64,000 nucleotides of DNA, taken from assembly GCA_028571685.1 (NCBI GenBank), contig CM053143.1, forward strand, positions 55,545,208-55,609,207, written 5' to 3'. Origin of the DNA: Heterohyrax brucei (lineage: Eukaryota > Chordata > Mammalia > Hyracoidea > Procaviidae). Of this stretch, positions 55,627 to 64,000 are shown in pieces. The notes under the pieces are model-generated. The model was given only the letters and a program-made list of their open reading frames with translations. It made no database searches and was not told the DNA's origin. Made by a program: the position numbers and the translations under genes. Position 1 is the stretch's first letter; every line of letters begins with the position of its first letter.

Positions 55627-56862
55627 GGTGGTCTGCTTCTTTAAGTGGTTATATACTGATCATTGTCTTAATGCTATCAAAAAGCTATTCAGCTTCTCTG
55701 GTGTTACACCAATGGGAACTGAGTAAGAGCACTTCTAGACTTGGCTACCAGCTCCTGCTGTGTTCTCAAGGTGCAGCTGACCTATGTATAGCTTCTCTGG
55801 AAAAAGAGGCATTGTCAATCCCTGCAATTCTGCTTGGCTTGGTGGCTGGCTCTTGCTGGGTCCTCAGAGGTGGCAGGCCCTGTCACTTGGGTGATAAAGA
55901 TGGTGACCTACTTATGCCAACTCTCTGATGTCATGCCAGTTGAGACTGTGTTGCAGCTGATGGAAGAGAGGAGAGAAGGATATCTTCACACCTGGCTGCT
56001 AGGGACTGCTGCATTCTCTAAGTGTGCTTACCTTAAAAAATGCCTTTCTGCTGCAAAAGCCATTGACCAGCAGTGGCCAATAGCAGCTGGGCCCTCAGGG
56101 GTAGCAGGCCCTGCCTCCTGGCTGACAAAGACAGCACCCAGAACAGATTTTATGAGGTGGCTCAAAAAAGAGAGGGGTTAGGAAACCACCACATTCAGCT
56201 GGAAGCCACTGCTACATTCTCTAGGTACAACTGAGATACAAACAGGTTTTCTGCTGGGAGAAGCACTATCCAGACAGGCACTGTGCTCAGCATAGGAATT
56301 AGCCCCATCTGAGCCCTCAGCAGTGTCTGACTCTGGCTCTCAGCTGGCCAATATGGTAGCCCTCCTGAGCTGCTTCTCCTGCAATGAATCAGCAGTATCT
56401 ATGGCACAGCTCGAAGCAGAGAGGTGGGGGAAGGGCACTGGCACCCTCAGTTACCAGCTGCCACTGGGTTCTCTAGATGTTGTGGTCCCAACCACAGCTT
56501 GTCCTTTGAGGGATACACTCTATACCTAGATACTGCAGCTCAGCCTAGTAGCCAGCCCTGCCAGGCTCCTAATATCAGCAGACCCAGTCTCAGTCTCCCA
56601 CTTTAACAAAGAAGGTATCTGTACCTGTAACCCTCTCAGTTGCAGTGCCAACAGAAGCAAGAATTACTATGTCATTGTCTCACCTCCAACAAGGTAGTTT
56701 CTCCTTTCCTATTGCCTAGCCTGGTCTCACCACACTTTGCCTGATCTCGGGGCTCCTAGAATGTCCATACTACTCCATTCAATTATTTTTCTAGGCCTTA
56801 GTTCTTGTAAGGAATTGAGGAGATGTGTGACTCATCTGCCATCTTGGCCCTGTTCTCCCCCT

Positions 56863-57677
56863 TTGTAGACATGTTATTTTTTTTTTCACAGTAACGTGTT
56901 AAAAAATGGAGTAGAAGCACGTTTCTAAGCATTTCATGGGGGAAAAGAACATTAGTAAAGAAATGTAGAAGGCACACATTATTTGTATAAAAAATACAGT
57001 AATTATAACACTCTTTCTTGAAGTGGTTTGCTAGATCATCTTTTTCTAGATGATAAAATCTCATAACTTGATAATTCTCATCTTTTTAATACTTTTGAAT
57101 CCAAATATAGATTTATAGATTTACTTATGCACAGGCTATTTCTGTATTCTCATAACTGCAGTGAATCTAGTCAAGGTATAAAAAAAAAATTAAGATAGTA
57201 ACTGCAATGACAAGAGTCCAAGGTGCACATGTAACCAAACCATTAAATGAGCTGATATGGAAAACAGTATTTCTCAGAGTAGGTTCTTATTTGTTCTTCA
57301 GAGCAGGTTCAGCAGAAGACAAAGCACCTGGCAACCTGTGGTACATGCTTTTCCTCTCCTGTTTTCTCCCTGCTACTCTATCTCTGACAACCCCTGGATA
57401 GCTTCAGTAACTCAGCCAGCTGGGACATGTGGTATCTGTAGCTCTTGAATTTTCTGCATCCATATCAGAGATCAGTAAATGGGGAGTACTGCAAAAGCAC
57501 CTTCAGGAGCTTCCAACAGTATAAAGATCACCTGGTTACTAGAGATATATGCTTTTGTAACCTGAGCTTTCCCTCCAACCCCTGTTGCCTAGCTCCCTCT
57601 GTGTCTTGCTGGCTGCAGTCCTTTGCCCCGGAAGAAATTTCTTTAGTTCTGGCTGCTTAGATTAGTTGATGTTACAG
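56863..57677. other. Unassigned stretch
   Basis: No gene or repeat recognised. 57440-57660 is less AT-rich and has a 71-codon frame with no recognisable domain. Confidence 0.35.
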
Positions 57678-58730
57678 TTTTCCATTTCTTTTGGTTTCTT
57701 CTATGCCTTCTGCCATCTGCCTCTCCTTTCTCTAGAAGACCTGGCTACATGTGCCATATTTGTCTCTTCTGGAAAGATTATGAAGTGTCACCGAGAAGAG
57801 AAATCACTCCACCAGCGCTTGATGTCACACTGGTAGAAGCTTTGGGCTTTTTTTCGTGTATGTGTGCTTTGTTTCCTTCTCTTATGCTCTGTTGTGCTTT
57901 GTTTTGTGTGTGTTTGTTTTATTTTTCTTTTTGGATCTTGGAAATCCTTTTTATCCAGGCTACACTGCACAGCTTTGAAACCCTGGTGGTGTAGTGGTTA
58001 AACTCTATGTCTGTTAACCAAAAGGTCACCAGTTCACATCTGGTGGGTGCTCCAGTCTACTGTCTTATAGGGTTGTTATGAGTCATCGTCAGCTTGTCAG
58101 TGGGTTTAGTATGATTTTTAGATACTGTATAGCTTAGGACACACATAGTGTGGGCATCTGCATTAGTGGAATTCCTAGGGACATTTCTCTTTTTTCTTTC
58201 TTTTTCTTCTGTTTTCTTCTATTTTTGCCTCCTCTCTTTCTTTGTTTCCTCATTTCTGTGTCTCTGCACTTATCATCTCCTGAAATACCTCACATTGTGT
58301 GACATTTGTACTCCTTCTAACCACATAGTACCGTGCAGCCTGGAGATACTCACCTGGTATTCATAGCAGCACCAGTGAGCCCCTGGGGGTCCTTCTTTTC
58401 TTTCCAAAATTTTAACCAGTTTTTTTTTTTCTTTTCCTCTACTTTTTTTTCTCTATTTCTCAATTTCTCTTCTCTTCACTACAATGGCAAGCTTCCTTAG
58501 CACTCTCTTATGTTTGTTTGTTTTGGGGCTCCTGTTTCTCTCTTCATCCTCTCCTCTTTCTCTTACCCATCTTAGCTCCACACATTACAACCTCCCCACT
58601 GCTTCCTGCCTACCTGCACCAAGTGCTGAACATCACATTCTCCAGTAGCACAGGCATGGCCTACTGGAACCTGCCAAGCACTTACTACTGGCAACTCCGT
58701 AGAATTTAGTACAAGCCACAGAAAAACCAT
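57678..58730 (+). mobile_element. Probable L1 5'UTR with AfroSINE inside
   Basis: T/C-rich DNA leading directly into the L1 ORF1 block at 58.73 kb. Position and composition suggest the 5'UTR of that L1 type, but I recognise no diagnostic motif. Confidence 0.4.
57978..58112 (+). mobile_element. AfroSINE, sense
   Basis: GAAACCCTGGTGGTGTAGTG, TTAACCAAAAGGTCACCAGT, GTCTTATAGGGTTGTTATGA and AGTCATCGTCAGCTTGTCAG. Confidence 0.9.
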
Positions 58731-58929
58731 CCCGACTCCTCCCCTTCAGCTGGACCTGCCTTACTGTACCAGAACTGAGCAACAAGCCCTGCCCTGGTTG
58801 CTCAAAGAGGTGAACATATCATACATATGAGCAAACAATAAAGAACACATAGTCTGCCTTCTCTGACATAATCAAATGAAACAAACACAGGGTGAAATGA
58901 ACAGATCTGTGACTGATAAACAAAGAAAA

Positions 58930-59910
58930 TAACTACTGAATGTCCCAAAGACAGCAAACAATCTCAAAACTTATTCAAAAGAAAAAAGATGCCTTTCCAG
59001 CAGAAGAAAAGGCACTAGAATTTTCTGACAAGGAATTCAAGTCTTTGATATTCTGAGCCATCTAAGAATTGAAGCAAAAAGCAGAAATCATGAGGAAAAA
59101 TGAGACAAATTTCATGGAAGAATTCACATATGAACAAAATGCTAAAATAAATCAACAGCTAAGAAGTTATATAATTAGAAATTCAATGATTAGAAATCCA
59201 AAATATAAATAACAAGATTTTAAATATGGACAGTATCATAGAAGAGCTGAGGAGCAGTTTTGAAATGATAGAACATAAGATCAGCAAAATAGAAGAAAAA
59301 CACTTTGGATACAACTCAGAGTGAACGGCACTTGGCTCTTGGCTTGGCAGAGTGAAAATCAGAGAAAAGAGTGAAAAAACTATGAGACTTATGTGGGACA
59401 CAATCAAAATCAAAAATTTTCAGAGTGATTAGAGTTTCAGAACAGAGAAAGAAAAATGGCAAACACAGAGAGAATCAATGAAGACTTGTTGACAGAAAAC
59501 TTTCTTAATTTCATGAATATGAAAACTGAACATCTAAGAAGCACAACAAGCCCCAGATTGGACAGGTGTCAAAAGTAAATTACCAAGGCATATCATAAAC
59601 ACACTTGTTAAAAGCAAACACAAAAATGTTGAGATCAGCTTGAGAAAAACAAACAAACAAAAAGAAACAATTAGACTAAGCTCTGATTATTTAGCAGAAA
59701 ATGTGCAAGCAAGGTGATGGGACAACATACATAAAACCTTGAAAGAAAAAAATTGCCAAACAATAATAATATATTCTGCAAAACTCTTAATCAAATACGA
59801 TAGTGACATTGGGAAATTTACAGATAAGCAGAAAGTAAAAGAATACGTAAAAACCAAACCAAACTTACAAGAATTATTAAAGGGAGCCTTCAGTCTGAGA
59901 ACAACAACAT
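58930..59910 (+). pseudogene. L1 ORF1 remnant, second type
   Basis: CTTTCCAGCAGAAGAAAAGG, then ATTTTCTGACAAGGAATTCA begins the frame region, which differs from the MAPEN type. CTGAGGAGCAGTTTTGAAAT lies in the coiled-coil region. The C-terminal domain shows at 59700-59900 (SAKLLIKYDSDIGKFTDKQK-like reading, then KTKPNLQELLKGAFSL). Multiple stops. Interrupted at 59326-59347 by a 22 bp SINE-end insert. Confidence 0.75.
59317..59356 (+). mobile_element. 22 bp AfroSINE/RTE 3'-end micro-insertion with 9 bp TSD
   Basis: Insert 59326-59347 (CGGCACTTGGCTCTTGGCTT plus GG) between two copies of CAGAGTGAA (59317-59325 and 59348-59356). Removing it restores an L1-like CTCAGAGTGAAAATCAGAG. Confidence 0.9.
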
Positions 59911-60521
59911 AAGACTGCAGCCTGAATCTAGAGTGCAAGGTTGTACCAGCTAGATACCAGCCTAGAAAGTGAATTCTCAAGGACAATCCGAAACCAAAGG
60001 ATTACAACAAGGAACCTGAGAGGTTAATCTCTAAATGACAACAGCTTCAGAAAAATGTAAGAAGGAATAAATGGTGTAGGTATAGAACTTTCTAATGAAG
60101 TGGAAGGCAAGGCAATAATATGTAATAACAGACTAGTTCAAACCTAGGAAGATACTGGTAAATTTCAAAGTAATCATAAAGAAAGTTAACAAACATACTC
60201 ACCAAAATAATGAGGGCAAAGTCTCAACAAAAAACAAAATCTACAAAAACAAAGGAAATCCACAAAGCAAAGGAATTCTGCACAGAAGAATAAAAGGAAC
60301 ATATAAAATATCATCACTTCAGAAAAAAAAAATACTACAATAGAATTATACCTATCAATTACATTGAATGCAAATAGCCTAAATGCACCCGTAAAAAGAG
60401 ATGGAAAGTGATAGAATGGATTAAAAACAAACAACAGCAACAACAATAAAAACATGATCCATCAGTACACTGTTTACAAGAGACACACCTTAGGAAAAAA
60501 GACACCTGGTCCTGGTATAAT

Positions 60522-60551
60522 GACAGCCAAGCCAAGTGCCATCGAGGACAG
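60522..60551 (-). mobile_element. 20 bp AfroSINE/RTE 3'-end micro-insertion with 5 bp TSD
   Basis: Insert 60527-60546 (CCAAGCCAAGTGCCATCGAG) between GACAG at 60522-60526 and GACAG at 60547-60551. Confidence 0.85.
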
Positions 60552-61989
60552 GTAACTGATAAATGGAACCGAACTGAGAACCTGGGAGTAAATCCACCTA
60601 CCTATGTCATCTGATCTTCAACAAGGGTCCCAGTTCCATCAAGTGAGGGAAAAGACAGTCTTTTTAAAAAATGGTGCTGGTGAATCTGAATGTCGTCTCA
60701 TAACCTGGAGGAAACTGGAGGGCGTTACACTGAGTGAAGTACGTCAATCACAAAAGGGCAAGTGTTCTATGAGACCACTATTGAAAAAACTCAAGATAAG
60801 TTTTACAGTTAAAAAGAAACCATCTTTTACAGTTAAGGGAGGAGGACTGGAGATAAAAAAAAAAAAAAACACTAAAAGCACAACAGGTAAGTGGCCTTTG
60901 ATAACAGGTAGGACAGTATACAGTACTGGGGAAGCCAAAGCAACTTGCACAAGGAAAGGACATGGAAGTTGTATAGCCGCATACAAACACCTGAGGGATC
61001 AAATTCCTGGGCTGAGGGCTGTGATAACTATGGTCTCAGAGAACATTTAGTACAACTGGTATAGTTTGTGAAGAAAATGCCCTATGTTTTACTTTGATGA
61101 GTAATGTCTGGGATCTCAAAGGCCTGCAATCAGTCAACTACATCATGGGTCTTACTCCTTCAGGAGCAAGGAAGAACAAAGAAAGTTCGAGAAACTAGAG
61201 AAAGATTAGTAAAAGGACTAATGGACCACATCCATAACGTCCTCCAGTAGACTGAATCCAGTGCAAAGAGATGATGTTTGCCTACTGCCGCCCAGCGCTC
61301 TGACCAGATCACAACAGAGGGTCCTGGAAAGAGTAGGAGAAAAATGTACAGCAAAATTCTCACTCAAAAAGAAGGATGAGACTTGCTGGCCCGACAGAGA
61401 CTGGAGAAATTGTGATAGTAGGCGCGCATGCACTCTTTCAGCTCAGTAATGAAATCACTCCTAGAAACACTCTTCATTTAGCCAAAGATTAGACAGGGCC
61501 ATAAAAGAAAATGAGACTAAAGGAGCATGCCAGCCCAGGGGCAAGTACAATAAGGCAGGAAGCAACAGGAAAATCAGTAATAGGAAACTGAAGGGGGAGT
61601 TTTGACCTTTTGTAGGTTTGTTAGTCAACGTCATAAAACAATGTGTATATCGTTTAACGACAGTTTGGTCTATAAACTTTCTTCTAAAGTGCAATAAGAA
61701 AAAGTACTTTATTAACTAATGTTTCCCTGTCCTGTAATCATTTACATCTCTTTGCTTTTTCCTATAGACTTTTTTTCCAGCTGATCTTTTCCTCTATAGT
61801 CAAGCAAGATACTTCCTTTGACCTATCATGTTAACACATGAAGCTAGTACTTCACCTGTTTTATATAGTCCAAATCATCTGTTATCATAAGCTTTACCAG
61901 TTCATACCCTGTACTCCTTTAGAAGTCCAGTTTAACTCTCATCAGTTTAAGACTTCCTAAGTACTTAGTAACTACTTCTTGAAAACTTA

Positions 61990-62320
61990 TTGTATTAGTT
62001 AGGATATGGTAAGTTTCCCCATGTAACAAACAATGGCAACATTGAAACAGTATAAATACATGGATCACTTAAGTAAGCTACATGTGCATCTCAGGTCCAT
62101 AGAGGGACTCTATTTCATCCACATTCAGATACCAGGCTCTCAGAGGCTAACCTATTTGAAATACACATGCCTCTATTCATAAGCTCTTATATAGTCTTCA
62201 AACTGGAAGGGAAACTTATCTTCTCTTTATACTACATTAGCCAACTATAAATGAGTGAGGTGGTACAATCCTACCATTTGCTCAGAAGGAGAACTGAAAA
62301 CGGTGCTAGATCTTCTCATG
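61990..62320 (-). mobile_element. Possible MaLR/ERV LTR remnant, antisense
   Basis: TGTAACAAACAATGGCAACA, TACATGTGCATCTCAGGTCC and TTAGCCAACTATAAATGAGT, then CCATTTGCTCAGAAGGAGAA resemble the order of an old mammalian LTR as I remember it. Borders are unclear. Confidence 0.4.
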
Positions 62321-63240
62321 TACCTTCAGCTTACAGACTGTGGGCTGATTTCAAGGGAAGGTATTTCCTTTTTTGTCGTATTTTCTTGCTTTTCTAGTGA
62401 TATGTAGATTGTTTCTTCCTGGCCTCATCAAGAGCTCTCACATTAGGACCAAATTTCGTACTGATAGTTCTAAACTATTGGAGCTATCACAGATTCAGTC
62501 ACTGAACAAGCACATGGCTTAGCTCATTTAGTTTTTAGCTGTTTAGACTTCTGCTTAAACTTTGGAAAAGGAACTTGTGACATTTGTTAGTGCTGTCCAC
62601 TCTCCTTCTAGGAACATTATAAACTTGTACTTCCAAAAGCCTATGATCAGCATTGGCTATTGACTTTGAACCTAAAATGCTAAGCTTCATTCCAGGCCAG
62701 AGCATATACTTGCTAATGTAAGACCCTCTAGAACCTTTATGTCACATGGATTTCAGCACAAATTAAGATGGTGATTCCTCTCTCAGGCTAAATCTAGAAT
62801 GTGCGTTACCTTCAGTGAGCATAGACTCCTTATCTTTCTGAGACAGGCGTATAGCTGAGCAAGAAGTATATTTCCTTGTCTTAAACTAGTAGATTTTACA
62901 GCTGCTTCTTCAATAGAACAAGCTGAGCTATTCTGACTAATACCAACCCTTATGAAAACAGTAGCTCATAGTGACAATTTTTTTTTAATCCTTCCTCACA
63001 GAATCTTACAACACCCACCACTTTCAGAAGCTAAAACTGGCTCTGGTCCTCTGCCAGATATCCATCACTTTGAGTCCCACTTCCTTATAGAGTCTGAACT
63101 CTGGCTGCCTCTGTTTGCTTTTAGATTCAGATACCAGGAGGCCAGGCTACAGCTATGTGCTTCTAATCCATTTCTGGTCCATGAAGATGTTTATCTTATT
63201 TATGTTTATTTCTCTTTGATCTTTAAAATTAACATTGCTC
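62321..63240. other. Unassigned stretch
   Basis: No gene or named repeat recognised. The 110-codon frame at 62952-63284 runs into an AfroSINE and has no recognisable domain. Confidence 0.35.
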
Positions 63241-63419
63241 TGTGTTTGGAGAAAATGAAACCAAATTCATTGCTGTTGAGTTGATTCCAACTCATAGCAA
63301 CCCTATAGGACAGCACAGTACTGCCCACAGGGTTTCAAAGGAGAGGCTGATAGATTTGAACTGCCAGCCTCTTAGTAGCCTAAACCACTCTGCCACTAGG
63401 GCTTTGGTGTGTTTGGAGA
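63241..63419 (-). mobile_element. AfroSINE with perfect 12 bp TSD, antisense
   Basis: The element at 63257-63406 contains GAAACCAAATTCATTGCTGT, AACCCTATAGGACAGCACAG and TTTGAACTGCCAGCCTCTTA, ending TGCCACTAGGGCTTT. TGTGTTTGGAGA is repeated at 63241-63252 and 63408-63419. Confidence 0.95.
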
Positions 63420-63542
63420 GAGGATTATAAAACAGTCATTCACGATGTCACCTGAATAATTTCAATGGTTTTCAAGTATCAGCCTTCATGTCAAGTCAGC
63501 ATTAACACTAGGAAAGAAGAGCATCATTCTGGGTCTAAATCA

Positions 63543-63752
63543 AGATTTCTCAGTACCATTGACATTTTGGTCTAAATAATGCTTAATTGTAGGAGGCTGT
63601 TGTGTGCCCTGCAGGATGTTTAACAATAACTCTGTCCTCTACAGATGCTAAGAGCTACCCCCACATGAGTTGTGATCACCACGAATGTCTCAAGTACTAG
63701 CAAATGTGCTCTAGAGAATGGGCACAAACTCACTTCTGTTTGAGAACCAGTC
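63543..63752 (+). mobile_element. MER5A-type hAT-Charlie element
   Basis: TTTCTCAGTACCATTGACAT, GGAGGCTGTTGTGTGCCCTG, GGATGTTTAACAATAACTCT, GTTGTGATCACCACGAATGT and TTTGAGAACCAG near the right end match the MER5A order (terminal repeats around GGTTCTCAA). It is a non-autonomous DNA transposon of mammal-wide age. Confidence 0.82.
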
Positions 63753-64000
63753 ATCTAAAAGTAATTCCAAAAGAAGAGTGCCAAAAATCCACTGACGATT
63801 AGGGCTGCCAAGGATATCACCTCTTCAGCACTTGTAGGAACAGATTTGTATAAAGATGGGCTACCTTTTTTCACAGAAACAAAAAAAGGATAGTTATATT
63901 ACCATTTCATCCTAAATATTACAAAGAAAGTACTCATTGATACTAAGGCATTATGGGTTACGTGCCATATCTGTAAGAAGTTCTGGTCACACAATGAAAT

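Larger units (their letters stand above)
52140..56862 (-). mobile_element. L1, full span with RT deleted, antisense
   Basis: On the minus strand it reads, from 56862: 5' end (GAACAGGGCCAAGATGGCAG), 5'UTR to about 55630, ORF1 (from 55626), ORF2 endonuclease and linker (54335 to about 52980), then directly a 3'UTR (about 52830-52140) that is a clearly older relative of the type seen elsewhere in the window (shared CTGGGGTCTTAAAAGCTAGC and AAGCTGCCGTCTGAGG). The RT and C-terminal coding part is absent. A small AfroSINE piece lies at the join. Confidence 0.88.
58731..61700 (+). mobile_element. L1 of a second type, ORF2 mostly absent, sense
   Basis: ORF1 DNA (58.93-59.91 kb) is followed by the start of ORF2 (60.35 kb, ACATTGAATGCAAATAGCCT, then ACAAGAGACACACCTTAGGA), a jump to its very C-terminal end (GATCTTCAACAAGGGTCCCA; GAAAAGACAGTCTTTTTAAA) and a 3'UTR of another type (ATCACAACAGAGGGTCCTGG, AGATTAGACAGGGCCATAAA, GTCATAAAACAATGTGTATA). 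The 148-codon frame at 60604-61050 runs from ORF2 remains into UTR and is not a gene. Confidence 0.8.

Noticed and set aside
55472-56606. Overlapping frames of 60-115 codons on the plus strand
   Set aside because: They are antisense to L1 ORF1 and 5'UTR and share nothing with known proteins.
60604-61050. 148-codon plus-strand frame
   Set aside because: It starts in L1 ORF2 remains and runs into 3'UTR with a poly-Lys stretch from an A-run; not a gene.
1-64000. Bacterial-type systems (operons, CRISPR, toxin-antitoxin, phage modules)
   Set aside because: SINEs, LINEs, LTRs, MIR and CpG-poor AT-rich DNA mark a mammalian nuclear locus. There are no direct-repeat arrays with spacers and no clustered long frames.

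Overview
This window looks like mammalian nuclear DNA from an afrotherian, most likely an elephant relative or another paenungulate. The best evidence is about twenty AfroSINE copies, a tRNA-derived SINE recognised here from memory and known from Afrotheria. Alongside them are copies of an RTE-clade LINE that shares its 3' end with those SINEs, and several L1 copies of one lineage-specific 3'UTR type. The species cannot be told from sequence alone. The DNA is AT-rich and CpG-poor. I found no host exon, CpG-island promoter, rRNA, tRNA, CRISPR or operon. Every open frame that gives a recognisable protein belongs to a transposable element.

Layout. 1-12.5 kb: an L1 3' tail, an RTE 3' end, an LTR, an ancient L1 and a dense AfroSINE field (5.4-9.4 kb), then an RTE tail split by an LTR. 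12.5-16.0 kb: a repeat-poor stretch with only MIR debris. 16.0-24.6 kb: a very young templated insertion copied from 2.85 kb, ancient L1, an RTE with an inverted 5' part, an LTR, and a nearly 5 kb sense L1 with internal deletions. 24.6-33.9 kb: mostly single-copy DNA with MIR, tRNA-SINE variants, microsatellites, an L1 3' end and an LTR. 34.0-36.2 kb: an antisense RTE whose endonuclease and RT segments are separated by part of a mariner-type transposase in the opposite orientation. 37-47.5 kb: single-copy DNA with AfroSINEs, an RTE fragment and several solo LTRs. 47.7-61.7 kb: an L1-rich block (sense, antisense, sense), with one copy split by a solo LTR. 61.7-64 kb: an LTR-like remnant, an AfroSINE and MER5A.

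The elements work as layers of past activity rather than as a pathway. RTE supplied the reverse transcriptase presumed to have moved AfroSINEs. L1 and ERV-type LTRs are nested in and around them. The most notable observations are a 183 bp segment at 2.85 kb recopied 13 kb away with a 17 bp target-site duplication, a set of 20-47 bp AfroSINE/RTE 3'-end insertions each with its own short target-site duplication, and the mariner-in-RTE chimera.
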